From the NCBI GenBank assembly GCA_937868025.1, contig CALMLJ010000526.1, forward strand, positions 1 to 40,214: a stretch of 40,214 bases of DNA. Direction: 5' to 3'. Each line of letters begins with the position of its first letter. Positions within the stretch are counted from its first letter, which is position 1. Source of the stretch: an uncultured Acidimicrobiaceae bacterium. Its GTDB lineage: Bacteria; Actinomycetota; Acidimicrobiia; Acidimicrobiales; Microtrichaceae. This document shows positions 16,113 to 24,982 of the stretch, piece after piece. Position numbers and translations under genes: made by a program. Under the pieces are notes generated by a model. It did not search any database and was not told the origin of the DNA. It saw nothing but the letters and a program-made list of their open reading frames with translations.

Positions 16113-16871
16113 GTGTCTGCTGACACCGAAACCATTGGATCCGGTTCTGCCCCCGCCGAGCCCGTCGCCAGTTCCGGCGCTGTCGACCCTGTCGTCAGTC
16201 CGTTCGCTGCCGGCTCCGTCGTCAGTCCCTTCGCTGCCGGCTCCGTCGTCAGTCCCTTCGCCAACGATCTGCCGGTGATCGAGATCACCGAGGCGGCCCT
16301 CGAGACGGTGCTGAACATCCGCGCCGGCGAGGACAACCCCGACGAACTGGGTCTCCGGATCGAGATCACCGGGTCACGCGGCTCGGAGTACACGTACGAC
16401 CTGAGCTTCGACGAGATCAGCAACGCCGTCGCCGACGACCAACTCATCGAGGCCAGCGGCGTCACCGTGATCGTCCCGGCCGAGACGGTCGAGAAGCTCC
16501 GGGGCTCCGTGCTCGACCTGCCCCGCACGGCCGGTCAGGGCGGCCTCGTCATCCGCAACCCCAACCGTCCCGATCCGCTCGCCGGCATCGACCTCGACCT
16601 CGAGGGCACGATCGCCGAGCAGGTCGAGCAGCTCCTCGAGCAGGCCATCAACCCCAGCCTCGCTGCCCACGGCGGGTTCGCCAGCCTGGTCGGCGTCGAC
16701 GAGTCGAACAACGTCTACGTGAAGATGGGCGGCGGCTGCCAGGGCTGTTCGGCCAGCGCGCTCACGCTCGCCGAGGGCATCAAGCGTCAGATCAAGGACC
16801 TGGTTCCCGACGTGTTGGACGTCATCGACGCCACCGACCACCAAGCCGGCGAGAACCCGTTCTATAAGTAA
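16113..16871 (+). CDS. nfuA: NfuA-like iron-sulfur cluster carrier
   Basis: Predicted cytoplasmic Fe-S carrier of 252 residues. Residues about 1-50 are a disordered tail with a 9-residue repeat (VVSPFAAGS). Residues about 55-145 look like the HesB/IscA A-type fold but without its cysteines, as in NfuA. Residues about 165-245 are a NifU C-terminal domain with the cluster-binding CxxC in GGGCQGCSAS (Cys209, Cys212). NfuA delivers [4Fe-4S] clusters to apoproteins and protects them under stress. The GTG start has GAGGAG 5 nt upstream. It converges on dxs across a tandem repeat. The symbol is assigned by domain architecture only; no suf genes are in the window. Confidence 0.85.
   Translation: MSADTETIGSGSAPAEPVASSGAVDPVVSPFAAGSVVSPFAAGSVVSPFANDLPVIEITEAALETVLNIRAGEDNPDELGLRIEITGSRGSEYTYDLSFDEISNAVADDQLIEASGVTVIVPAETVEKLRGSVLDLPRTAGQGGLVIRNPNRPDPLAGIDLDLEGTIAEQVEQLLEQAINPSLAAHGGFASLVGVDESNNVYVKMGGGCQGCSASALTLAEGIKRQIKDLVPDVLDVIDATDHQAGENPFYK
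16191..16262 (+). repeat. 27-bp tandem repeat inside nfuA-like gene
   Basis: Two full copies and one partial copy of a 27-bp unit starting GTCGTCAGTC, differing by one base, encode a repeated VVSPFAAGS in the N-terminal tail. The unit keeps the reading frame. Confidence 0.85.
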
Positions 16872-16872
16872 C

Positions 16873-17014
16873 GGCCTCGGCCACCTTCGCTCGGCACGGT
16901 CGCTGCGCTCCCTACGATCGCTCCGGTACCTCGGCCCGCTGATGGCCTCGGCCACCTTCGCTCGGCACGGTCGCTGCGCTCCCTACGATCGCTCCGGTAC
17001 CTCGGCCCGCTGAT
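16873..17014. repeat. Perfect 71-bp tandem duplication between convergent genes
   Basis: Two identical copies (16873-16943 and 16944-17014) of a 71-bp unit starting GGCCTCGGCCACC fill almost all of the 145-bp gap between the nfuA-like stop and the dxs stop. The unit contains CGATCG and Kpn-type GGTACC palindromes and related GGTCGCTGCGCTCC / CGATCGCTCC blocks that could fold. It could be a repeated intergenic element acting as a two-way terminator, or a recent duplication. No third copy was noticed in the window. Confidence 0.95.
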
Positions 17015-17016
17015 GC

Positions 17017-18864
17017 TCAGTGAGCCTGGGAGGCTCGCTGCCAGGCGGAGATCTCGGCGACGACACCATCGGCGTTGAGGCCGAGGCGGGCCAGGAGCTG
17101 ATCGGGCTTGTCGTGCTGCAGGTACGCCGACGGCACACCGAGCACGCGGACCGACGGGCCCTGGACCGGAGCGAGGTCGCGAAGTGCGTCGGCGATCGCC
17201 GACCCGACGCCGCCATCGCGTAGCCCGTCCTCGATCGTGACGACCAGGCGGTGACGGGCCGCGTCGGCCAGCATGTCCGCGTCGAGGGGCTTGACCACGC
17301 GGGGATCCCAGACGGTCACCGACGTTCCTGACTCAGCCATCCGGTCGGCCGCCTCGCGGGCGACCTCGAGCATCTTGCCCACGCCGATGATGCAGATCTC
17401 GTCGCCGTCGCGGACCTTGCGGCCCGTGAGCCCCGACCCGGTGTCGCCCGGCTCGGTCGTCGGCGGCATCGTCTTCGGGAACCGGATCGCTGCGGGGCCC
17501 GTGCACAGGTCGAGGGCGTCGGACAACATCTGACCGACCTCGCCGTACGACGACGGTGCGAAGACCGTCATGTCGGGCACCTTCGTGAGCAGCACCATGT
17601 CCAGCACACCGTGGTGCGACGCCCCGTCGTCGCCGGTGATGCCGGCACGGTCCAGGGCGAAGATCACGGGCTGGTGGTGGAGGCCGACGTCGAGGTTGAC
17701 CTGGTCGATCGCTCGCGTCAGGAAGGTGGAGTAGACGGCGAACACGGGGCGGAGGCCCCCCATGGCCATCCCCGCGGCTGACGTGACGGCGTGCTGCTCG
17801 GCGATGCCGACGTCGATGAGCCGCCCGGGGAACCGCTCGCCGAAGGGGAGGAGGCCGGTGGAGTCGGGCATGGCCGCCGTGATCGCGACGACCTCCGGAC
17901 GGCGCTCGCCCTCCTTGAGCATCGCCTCGCTGAACGCGGCGGTGTACGAGCCGTCCTTGACCTCACCCATGTCGTGCATGGCCTTGACCTGGTCGTTCTC
18001 GGCGGGGGCGTAGCCCCGGCCCTTCTGGGTGAGGACGTGCACGACCACCGGGCCGTCGATCGCCTGGGCGTTGCGGAGCGCCCGCTCGAGCCCGGCGATG
18101 TCGTGACCGTCGAACGGGCCGACGTACTTCACCCCGAGGTTCTCGAAGAACGCGGGCGGTTCGAGGATCTCGCGCACCGCGGCCTTCGCTCCGTCGACCC
18201 CTCGTTCGAGGTATCCGCCGACCATCGGCAGGTCGCCGAGGACCTTCTCGAGGCGCGCCTGCTGGCGCCGGTACATCGGGTTGGAACGGAGCCGCGACAG
18301 GCTCTCGCCGAGCCGCGAGACGGTGGGTGCGTAGCTGCGACCGTTGTCGTTGAGGACGATGATCACGTTGCGACCGGAGTGGCCGAGGTTGTTGAGGCCC
18401 TCGTAGGCCATGCCGCCCGTCATGGAGCCGTCACCGATGATGGCGACGATCTGGCGCTTGGGATCACCGGCGAGGTGCTGTGCCGTGGCGAGTCCGTGGG
18501 CGTAGGACAGCACGGTCGATGCGTGGGAGTTCTCGATCCAGTCGTGTGACGACTCGGTACGGCTGGGGTACCCCGAGAGCCCGCCGGGTTGGCGGAGCGA
18601 ATCGAACGCGTCGCGGCGGCCGGTGACGAGCTTGTGCACGTAGGCCTGGTGGCCGGTGTCCCACAAGATGATGTCGTTGGGGGAGTCGAACACGCGGTGG
18701 AGGGCGAGCGTGAGTTCGACCGCCCCGAGATTGGACCCGAGGTGGCCCTTGGCGCGCGTGGCGGCGTCGACGACGACGGTGCGGATCTCGTCGGCAAGTT
18801 GGTCGAGCGCTGGATAGTCGAGCCGGCGGAGGTCCGCGGGGCCGTCGATGTTGTCCAGGAGCAT
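17017..18864 (-). CDS. dxs: 1-deoxy-D-xylulose-5-phosphate synthase
   Basis: First enzyme of the MEP isoprenoid pathway, joining pyruvate and glyceraldehyde 3-phosphate with thiamine diphosphate. The 615-residue protein has the expected order: KGHLGSNLGAVELT near the N-terminus, the thiamine/Mg motif GDGSMTGGMAYEGLNN with the following Asn, the transketolase pyrimidine-binding domain (IDVGIAEQHAVTSAAGMA), and the C-terminal domain ending around DGGVGSAIADAL. Length is normal. It lies 39 bp after the LPG-synthase-type gene on the same strand, so the two are probably co-transcribed. GGAGG lies about 12 nt before the ATG, further than usual. Confidence 0.95.
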   Translation of the reverse strand: MLLDNIDGPADLRRLDYPALDQLADEIRTVVVDAATRAKGHLGSNLGAVELTLALHRVFDSPNDIILWDTGHQAYVHKLVTGRRDAFDSLRQPGGLSGYPSRTESSHDWIENSHASTVLSYAHGLATAQHLAGDPKRQIVAIIGDGSMTGGMAYEGLNNLGHSGRNVIIVLNDNGRSYAPTVSRLGESLSRLRSNPMYRRQQARLEKVLGDLPMVGGYLERGVDGAKAAVREILEPPAFFENLGVKYVGPFDGHDIAGLERALRNAQAIDGPVVVHVLTQKGRGYAPAENDQVKAMHDMGEVKDGSYTAAFSEAMLKEGERRPEVVAITAAMPDSTGLLPFGERFPGRLIDVGIAEQHAVTSAAGMAMGGLRPVFAVYSTFLTRAIDQVNLDVGLHHQPVIFALDRAGITGDDGASHHGVLDMVLLTKVPDMTVFAPSSYGEVGQMLSDALDLCTGPAAIRFPKTMPPTTEPGDTGSGLTGRKVRDGDEICIIGVGKMLEVAREAADRMAESGTSVTVWDPRVVKPLDADMLADAARHRLVVTIEDGLRDGGVGSAIADALRDLAPVQGPSVRVLGVPSAYLQHDKPDQLLARLGLNADGVVAEISAWQRASQAH

Positions 18865-18903
18865 GAGGGAGAGGCACCTCCGCCTTTGGGTCAGGAGCCC
18901 AAT

Positions 18904-20040
18904 CTATGACCCGCCGAGGGGCGGTGTGACATCCCCGGTGTGAGGATTCTGCGAACCTGTCCGGCTTCCGATGACGAATGAGGGAGCTCCCAGCGAGCTC
19001 GTCACGATCGTCAACCCGTAGACGACGAGTCCGAGGGTGATCGACAGGGCCCGCGGCGCCCCGACGGCGCCGAAGAACACCACGAAGATGCCTTCGCGCA
19101 CCCCGAGGCCGCCGAGACCGACGGGCAGGTTCTGAGCGATGGCCGCCGCCGGGAAGAACGCCAGCGCCACGCCGACCGTCACCTGGCCCTGCAGGCCGAT
19201 CGCTTCGGCGGCCATCCAGACCGCCAGGCACTGCAGCGTTTGGAACGCGGCACCGGCCGCAATCACCTCGAGGCTGCCGCGCCGGTCTCGGCGCAGGGCG
19301 TCGACGCCCAGGTGGATCGCGACGAAGAACCGCCGCCATCCCGTCACCGTCTCGACGGAGGCTCCAAAGCGTCGGTTGGACGCGACGAGGAGCACGACGA
19401 CGAGGGCGACGATCGTGCCGCCGTCGATCGCGACGGCGAGGGCCGTCGCCGAGCCGAGCGACAACAGGTCGGGCTGCGCGAGCAGGGCCACGCCGCTGAT
19501 GAGCGGGAGCACCAGCCACCCGGTCATGCGCTCGATCGTGACGGACGCGAACGCCGTCGGATGATCGCCGATGTCGCGGCCGAGGCGGCTCACGCGGATG
19601 ACGTCTCCGCCGAACGCGGTGGGTAGCACGTTCGAGACGAACTGGCCGGCGAGGAAGTGCGACAACATGCGCCGGTAGCGGGGAGCGGGACGCATGGCGA
19701 CCAGGACCCGCCGCCAACGGAGCGTGCTGAGGGCGAACGCCGCGCTCATCGTGAGCCCGGCGGCGACGAGCCAGACCGCCGAGGTGGAGCGCCATCGTGG
19801 GCCGAGGTCGCTCCACCGCACTTCCGGCAGGCGCCACACGAGCACGGCCAGCATCACAGCACTCAGCAGGACGCGGACCACCAGGGTCAGGACCGGCGAT
19901 CGTCGGCGTGGTGGGTGCCCGTCGTCCTCCCCGGCGAGCTCTGCGGCGAGGTCGACGGTGGAGACGCCGAGGAGTGGAGGGTCCGGCTCGATGGCGCCAG
20001 TATTCCAGGCGGCCGCCGTCGGAGCGGAACCGACGGGCAC
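18904..20040 (-). CDS. LPG-synthase/glycosyltransferase-2-associated type (UPF0104) membrane protein
   Basis: Predicted polytopic inner-membrane protein of the lysylphosphatidylglycerol synthase TM/UPF0104 family. About seven or eight membrane helices run from residue 54 (of the GTG-20040 form) to near the C-terminus. Conserved features include FVSNVLPTAFGGDVIRVSRLGRD and NLPVGLGGLGVREGIFV, the family's loop signatures. The soluble LPG synthetase catalytic domain is absent, so it is a stand-alone membrane domain of a kind often linked to lipid or isoprenoid glycan export. The start is uncertain: the frame runs further upstream, but GTG 20040 avoids overlap with the divergent hydrolase. It precedes dxs in a likely operon. 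Confidence 0.8.
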   Translation of the reverse strand: MPVGSAPTAAAWNTGAIEPDPPLLGVSTVDLAAELAGEDDGHPPRRRSPVLTLVVRVLLSAVMLAVLVWRLPEVRWSDLGPRWRSTSAVWLVAAGLTMSAAFALSTLRWRRVLVAMRPAPRYRRMLSHFLAGQFVSNVLPTAFGGDVIRVSRLGRDIGDHPTAFASVTIERMTGWLVLPLISGVALLAQPDLLSLGSATALAVAIDGGTIVALVVVLLVASNRRFGASVETVTGWRRFFVAIHLGVDALRRDRRGSLEVIAAGAAFQTLQCLAVWMAAEAIGLQGQVTVGVALAFFPAAAIAQNLPVGLGGLGVREGIFVVFFGAVGAPRALSITLGLVVYGLTIVTSSLGAPSFVIGSRTGSQNPHTGDVTPPLGGS

Positions 20041-20044
20041 CGGG

Positions 20045-20050
20045 TACGTT
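20045..20050 (+). promoter_or_regulatory. -10-like TACGTT for leaderless hydrolase transcript
   Basis: TACGTT ends 6 nt before the ATG at 20057, with no Shine-Dalgarno. It lies between the divergent start codons of the membrane protein and the hydrolase. Confidence 0.45.
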
Positions 20051-20056
20051 CTCGGT

Positions 20057-20899
20057 ATGGACACGACCTCCCATGACCTCGGTGCCGTGCGGCTCCACGC
20101 CCTCGAAGCCGGAGTCGGTGGCGCCCCGCTCCTGTTGGTGCACGGCTTCACCGGGTGCAAGGAGGACTTCGCCGAGGAGGTCGACGGCCTTGCCGAGCTG
20201 GGGTACCACGTCGTCGCCCCCGATCTGCGCGGGCACGGCGAGAGCGATCAGCCCGACGACGAGGCCTCCTACGGTCTCCGTTCCTTCGCCGACGATCTGT
20301 TCGCCCTGACCGAACGGCTCGGCTGGGCGTCGTTCGACCTGCTCGGCCACTCGATGGGCGGCATGATCGCCCAGGTGATGGTGCTCGAGCAGCCCGACCG
20401 CGTGGATCGGCTCGTGCTGATGGACACGCACCACGGTGTGGTCGGTGACCTCGACCTCGACCTCGTGGCGATCGGGATCGAGTTGGCCCGCACACAAGGC
20501 CTGGAGGTGATCCAGCAGATCCTGCAGATGAGCGACGTGGAGAACCCGGCCTACGAGCGAGCGTGTGCCGCCCGTCCCGGTTACCGGGAGTGGTCCGAGA
20601 ACAAGATGCTCAAGTGCTCCGCTGCGATGTACGCGGCGATGCTGCACGAGATGTCGACGATCGACGATCGCCTCGACGCCCTCGGCTCGGTGAGGGTGCC
20701 CACGCTGGTGCAGGTGGGCGAGCTCGACGCTGCGTTCGTCGGGGCATCGGAGCGGATGGCGGCGACGATTCCGGGGGCGCAACTGGTCGTGCATCCCGAC
20801 GGGGCGCACTGCCCGCAGTTCGAGTCCACCGAGTCGTGGCGTTCCTCGTTGCACGAGTTCCTCGGCGCAGCGTCGTCACGCGCCACCGCGGTTGCCTGA
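20057..20899 (+). CDS. Alpha/beta hydrolase
   Basis: Predicted cytoplasmic hydrolase of 280 residues with the classical fold. LLLVHGFTGCKEDF carries the oxyanion HG motif, DLRGHGESD follows, the nucleophile elbow is GHSMGG (Ser about 102), the acid is probably in VQVGELDAAF, and the histidine in HPDGAHCPQF. Spacing is that of esterase, haloperoxidase-like or C-C bond hydrolases; the substrate is unknown. The frame is open far upstream, but similarity begins at this ATG, which has a TACGTT box 6 nt before it. It converges on the ABC permease gene with an 11-bp gap. Confidence 0.87.
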   Translation: MDTTSHDLGAVRLHALEAGVGGAPLLLVHGFTGCKEDFAEEVDGLAELGYHVVAPDLRGHGESDQPDDEASYGLRSFADDLFALTERLGWASFDLLGHSMGGMIAQVMVLEQPDRVDRLVLMDTHHGVVGDLDLDLVAIGIELARTQGLEVIQQILQMSDVENPAYERACAARPGYREWSENKMLKCSAAMYAAMLHEMSTIDDRLDALGSVRVPTLVQVGELDAAFVGASERMAATIPGAQLVVHPDGAHCPQFESTESWRSSLHEFLGAASSRATAVA

Positions 20900-20910
20900 G
20901 GCGGCGTTCG

Positions 20911-23823
20911 TCAGTCGGCGATGCGCAGCGCCACCGCCGGCCTGATACGGCCCACGGCCCGGGCCGGCTGGCCGGCGGCGAGCAGCGCGAACCCGGTGGG
21001 CACGATGGCGATCAGCACGAGTGGCACCCACGGCACCACGAACGATCCGGCGGCGATCGAGAAGGCCGAGGAGTTCACCACGACCTGATAGGCGGTGACG
21101 AGGGCGAGGCTCGTGCCGATGATCACGCCGCCGCCGGCGATGAAGAACGCCTCGATCAGGAACGCCCGGGATACCACTCGGCCCTGGAGGCCCATCGCCC
21201 GGAGCGTGCCGATCTCGTGGCGCCGCTCCCGCGCGGCCCGCACCATGACGACGCCCAGGCCGGCGATGCCGATCAGGAGGCCGAACCCGAGGTACACCTC
21301 GAGGAGCCGCATGAACGACGTGGTGCGCCCCAACTCGTCGGCCACGATCTCGGTGAACGTCGAGACCTCGGTGCCCTGGGTGACGGTCGCGGCCTGCAGG
21401 TCCCGGGCGACCGCGGCGAGACGGCTCGGCGTCGAACCGGGGGCCGCAGCCAGGAATGCCCGCGTCTCGCTGGTTGCCGGTGCCATGAACTCGGCCACTG
21501 CGGTCTTCGGCCACAGGGAACCCTGGAAGATCGCGTCGGTCTTCAGCACACCCGCCACCGTGACGGTTCGCCGATCACCGGCAGGGTTGGTCATCTCGAC
21601 CCGGTCGCCGGGCTCGGGACCATCGTCCTTGGGCCCGCCGCCGCGCAGCAGGAACTGGTCGTCCACCACGATCAACGTCGGGTCGTCGAGGACGGCGTCG
21701 AACACCGAGCGGTCGTCGGCAAACCGATCCAGCCGTTTGCTCAACGCCGGCGGACGGAACCGCAGCATCCCCTCGTCGAACCCCGACACGAGCCAGCGGG
21801 TGGGCTCGCGCTGGTAGCGGTTCGTGAACAGGGGCCCGGACTGCGTGAACGTCGTCACGGCGGCGACGCCGGGCCGTCCCCCGAGATCGGTCTCCGACAC
21901 CGGGTTGGAGGGGTTCGTGTCGACGACGATGTCGTACCCGGCATCGAGATCGCCCGCAGCGCTCGACGCCTGACCGTCGATGGTCGCCGCGAGGCTGGCC
22001 ATGAACACCATCGTGAAGATCACGAGCGAGAACATGGCCAGGATGAGGCCGGTGCGGACGCTCCGGGCGAGGGGGTAAGCGAAGCCGAGACGGCAGGACA
22101 GCGCGAACGACCCGCCGCGTGCGGCGGCAGCGTGGCCCCACAACGGCGCGAACGCGACGGCGATGATCACCGCGGCGGCGACGAGCAGCAGGCCCATCAC
22201 GACGAACACGGCGATACCGGCGTGCTCCATCTGGGTGGAGAAGAGGGTGAACACGCCGAGCGTCCAGGCGATCGCTGCGATGGGACCGACCACCGACGCC
22301 ACCCGCACCGGCCGTTGTGAGTGGAAGTTCATCTGCGTGACCACCCCGATGGCGGAGAACGACGCGACCGGGATACCCGCCATGAGCGGGATCTGCGACC
22401 CGGCACGGACCCCGACCACCGTCGCGATGCTCCCGGCGACGACACCGAGTCCGGCGAGCGAGATGCGGCCGAGGTGGCGTCCGGAGCGGCGAGGGGCGGG
22501 AAGGTCGCGGATCGACGAGATGATGTTGAGTCGCGACACCCGGGCGCTCGCCAACCAGATCGTCACGATCGAGATGGCGTACCCGAGGCCGGCCGCCAGG
22601 AGCAGCGTGCGAGCGTGGACGAACAGGTCGATCCGGAACGTCGAATTGGGCTCGGCGAAGATCTTCTGGGTGCCTTCGATGACCAGCGCCCCCACGCCGA
22701 CGCCGACGATCGCGCCGAGCACCGCTGCGCTGAGCGCGTAGAGCGAGCCCTCGAGGCTGAAGCTGCGCAGGAGCGCAGCACGCTTGAACCCGACGGCCCT
22801 GAGGAGGCCGAACTCCACCTTTCGTTCCTCGGCCAGCATGATCACGAGGTTGACCAGCAACAGGATCCCGGAGATCACGCTGAACCCGCCGATGCCGCTG
22901 AAGATGGTGCGGAGCTGGCTGCCGTTGCGTTCGGCACTCTCGAGCCGGTTGGCCTTCACCGGGTCGACGTTGGCATCGGTGAACCCGCCGGCCTTCACTG
23001 CCGCCCGGATCTGTCGCTCGGCGCGTTCGGAGTACCTGGTCGAGTCGAAGACGCCACCCTCGAGGGACACGAACAGCTCGCCCGTGGGGCCCCGCGCGGC
23101 GCCGGCGGTGGTGGCACCTCCGCCCGCCGTCCACATGGACTCGATGGTGCCGGGTGCGACGATCGCTCCGCAGTACCCCGCGAGCCCGATGGTCGGCACG
23201 ATGGTCCGAACGACCAACGTCTCGGAGCGGCCGTAGAGGTGGACGGTGAGGTCGTCGCCGGCCGTGATGCCGAGAACGTCGGCGACGTCCCGGTTCATCA
23301 CCGCCTCGCCCTCGGCGGGGGTGTCACCGGCCGCCTCGATGCCCGAGATCGGATCGGGACCGAACCGGCGGGCCTGCGTGAAGTCCATCTCGAGCAGGCA
23401 GTTCGTCGGATCGATGCGCTGCCCGGCCCCCCGCCGGCCGTTGTCGAGGACCGCTGCGGCGTCGACGACGGGGAGGAACCCGTCGACGTGGTCGATGCCC
23501 GAGTGGGCGACTCGGTCCTCGAGCTGGAGCACCTCGCGGCGGACGTCGTCGTCGGGATGGATCTGGGCACGAACGTCGATCGGACCGAGCTCGGTCCGGG
23601 CGATGTCGCGGATCGACCCGTCGAAGGAGTCGCCCACGATCAGCGCCGCTCCGATGATCGCGGTGCCGAACATCGCCCCGACCACGATGAGCATCGCTTC
23701 GCCGCGACGGCGGGAGATGCTCCGGACCGCGAGCCGGCGGTACGTGGGGGAGGCGGCGAGATCCACGGCGGTGATCAGCAGGCCGAGCACGGCGATGCCG
23801 ACCACGATCCACACCGGGTTCAT
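20911..23823 (-). CDS. FtsX/MacB-like ABC transporter permease
   Basis: Large inner-membrane permease of 970 residues with two FtsX-type domains. An N-terminal helix (about 4-23) and a second near 43-64 lead into a large extracytoplasmic domain (about 65-310). The first FtsX domain (about 315-440) has the coupling segment VEFGLLRAVGFKRAAL. A block of further helices spans about 460-620, a second extracytoplasmic domain follows, and the second FtsX domain (about 840-960) has HEIGTLRAMGLQGRVV. Fusions of this kind work with one LolD/MacB-type ATPase as mechanotransmitters or lipoprotein/peptide exporters. The partner ATPase is encoded 10 bp upstream. The substrate is unknown. Confidence 0.9.
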   Translation of the reverse strand: MNPVWIVVGIAVLGLLITAVDLAASPTYRRLAVRSISRRRGEAMLIVVGAMFGTAIIGAALIVGDSFDGSIRDIARTELGPIDVRAQIHPDDDVRREVLQLEDRVAHSGIDHVDGFLPVVDAAAVLDNGRRGAGQRIDPTNCLLEMDFTQARRFGPDPISGIEAAGDTPAEGEAVMNRDVADVLGITAGDDLTVHLYGRSETLVVRTIVPTIGLAGYCGAIVAPGTIESMWTAGGGATTAGAARGPTGELFVSLEGGVFDSTRYSERAERQIRAAVKAGGFTDANVDPVKANRLESAERNGSQLRTIFSGIGGFSVISGILLLVNLVIMLAEERKVEFGLLRAVGFKRAALLRSFSLEGSLYALSAAVLGAIVGVGVGALVIEGTQKIFAEPNSTFRIDLFVHARTLLLAAGLGYAISIVTIWLASARVSRLNIISSIRDLPAPRRSGRHLGRISLAGLGVVAGSIATVVGVRAGSQIPLMAGIPVASFSAIGVVTQMNFHSQRPVRVASVVGPIAAIAWTLGVFTLFSTQMEHAGIAVFVVMGLLLVAAAVIIAVAFAPLWGHAAAARGGSFALSCRLGFAYPLARSVRTGLILAMFSLVIFTMVFMASLAATIDGQASSAAGDLDAGYDIVVDTNPSNPVSETDLGGRPGVAAVTTFTQSGPLFTNRYQREPTRWLVSGFDEGMLRFRPPALSKRLDRFADDRSVFDAVLDDPTLIVVDDQFLLRGGGPKDDGPEPGDRVEMTNPAGDRRTVTVAGVLKTDAIFQGSLWPKTAVAEFMAPATSETRAFLAAAPGSTPSRLAAVARDLQAATVTQGTEVSTFTEIVADELGRTTSFMRLLEVYLGFGLLIGIAGLGVVMVRAARERRHEIGTLRAMGLQGRVVSRAFLIEAFFIAGGGVIIGTSLALVTAYQVVVNSSAFSIAAGSFVVPWVPLVLIAIVPTGFALLAAGQPARAVGRIRPAVALRIAD

Positions 23824-23833
23824 CGAGACCTGC

Positions 23834-24544
23834 TCACCTGGGTGCGTGCACGTGGTGCGCGTGGTCCGGCGAGCCGTCGTACTCGATCTGGCCGTTGCGG
23901 ACCTCGATGAGCCGTTCGCCCGACGCTCCGATGTCGGCGTCGTGGGTGATGATCACGAGTGTCTGCCCGGAGCTGTGCACTTCGAGCAGCAGGTCGAGCA
24001 CCGCGCCGGCCGTCGTGCTGTCGAGGTTGCCGGTGGGTTCGTCGGCCCAGATGATCGCCGGTTCGCTGACGAGGGCACGCGCGATCGCGACACGTTGCTG
24101 CTCGCCGCCGGAGAGTTCGGCGGGGCGGTGCTTGTCGCGTCCGTCGAGTCCGACCCGGGTCAGCATGTCGTGCGCCCGGGAGCGGGCTGCCTTCGGTTTG
24201 GAACCGCCCAGCAGGAGCGGGAGCTCGACGTTCTCGACGGCCGACAGGACCCCGATGAGGTTGAAGCTCTGGAAGATGAAACCCATGCGGCCGGCTCGGT
24301 GGTCGGTGCGGCGCGCATCGCTCATCGCCGAGATGTCCTCACCGTCGATGACGACGGTCCCGGCGTCGATGTCGTCGAGGCCGGACAGGCAGTTCATCAA
24401 GGTGGTCTTGCCGTTGCCCGACGGGCCCATCACGGTGACCATCTCGCCGGCCCCGAGATCGATGTCGATCCCACGGAGGGCCTCGAACTCGACAGCGCCG
24501 GTGCGGTAGATCTTGCGAACGCCTCGCGCACTCAGGATGGGCAC
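23834..24544 (-). CDS. LolD/MacB-type ABC transporter ATP-binding protein
   Basis: Cytoplasmic ATPase of 236 residues energising the adjacent FtsX-type permease. Walker A is GPSGNGKTT (40-48; Asn where Ser is usual), the Q-loop is FIFQSFNLIG, the signature is LSGGEQQRVAIARAL, Walker B is IIWADEPTGNLD and the switch histidine is in IITHDAD. These are the hallmarks of the MacB/LolD/FtsE subfamily. The C-terminus ends with a His-rich SPDHAHHVHAPR. The start is a GTG. Four genes run in the same direction: thioesterase, small membrane protein, this ATPase and the permease, with gaps of 58, 44 and 10 bp. Confidence 0.93.
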   Translation of the reverse strand: MPILSARGVRKIYRTGAVEFEALRGIDIDLGAGEMVTVMGPSGNGKTTLMNCLSGLDDIDAGTVVIDGEDISAMSDARRTDHRAGRMGFIFQSFNLIGVLSAVENVELPLLLGGSKPKAARSRAHDMLTRVGLDGRDKHRPAELSGGEQQRVAIARALVSEPAIIWADEPTGNLDSTTAGAVLDLLLEVHSSGQTLVIITHDADIGASGERLIEVRNGQIEYDGSPDHAHHVHAPR

Positions 24545-24588
24545 TCACCCAGTCTCGCGGATCATCGGCCCCGGAGTAGGGCCAGAGG

Positions 24589-24924
24589 TCACCTCGAAGA
24601 GGCGGGTGGCAGCGCGAGCTGGGGCGACGTCCACGCCGACACCCGCACCCGGGCGGGCTGAGGCGCCGCCGTCGTGTAGACGGTGTGGGCTCTCATGGGT
24701 GTGGTGCGGACCGATTCGAAGATCGCCCGCCGAGCGGCAGCGGCGACGCGGAGGCCGATCCACAGCATTCCGAGCCCGAGGGTCAGGGCGACGAGGCTCT
24801 GCCCGAGGTAGCCGAGGCCGGCGGCTCGGAATCCGACGCCGAGCCCGCCGACCAGGGTGAATGCCGCGCCGACGCTGATCAGTCCGAGGCCGGTGATCGA
24901 CGTGGCGCGCTTCTGGGATCCCAC
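24589..24924 (-). CDS. Small two-helix membrane protein
   Basis: I do not recognise the family. The 111-residue product has two hydrophobic helices (about 11-33 and 41-62) joined by a short Gly-rich turn, then a basic, probably cytoplasmic C-terminal tail of about 50 residues. The start is a GTG with no clear ribosome site, so the exact N-terminus is uncertain. It lies just upstream of the ABC ATPase on the same strand and may belong to the same transcript. A role in the exporter is possible only by position. Confidence 0.6.
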   Translation of the reverse strand: MGSQKRATSITGLGLISVGAAFTLVGGLGVGFRAAGLGYLGQSLVALTLGLGMLWIGLRVAAAARRAIFESVRTTPMRAHTVYTTAAPQPARVRVSAWTSPQLALPPASSR

Positions 24925-24982
24925 ACGTCAGTGATCGACATGTTCGAACGGCAGCTTGAGAAATCGCCGAGGTACCGCAGCG

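Noticed and set aside
18886..18902. TTGGG-N7-CCCAA before dxs
   Set aside because: Five-base stem overlapping the preceding stop region; not enough for a regulatory call.
19694..20056. Upstream extension of the alpha/beta hydrolase frame
   Set aside because: It lies antisense to the membrane-protein gene and has no domain; the family begins at the ATG at 20057.
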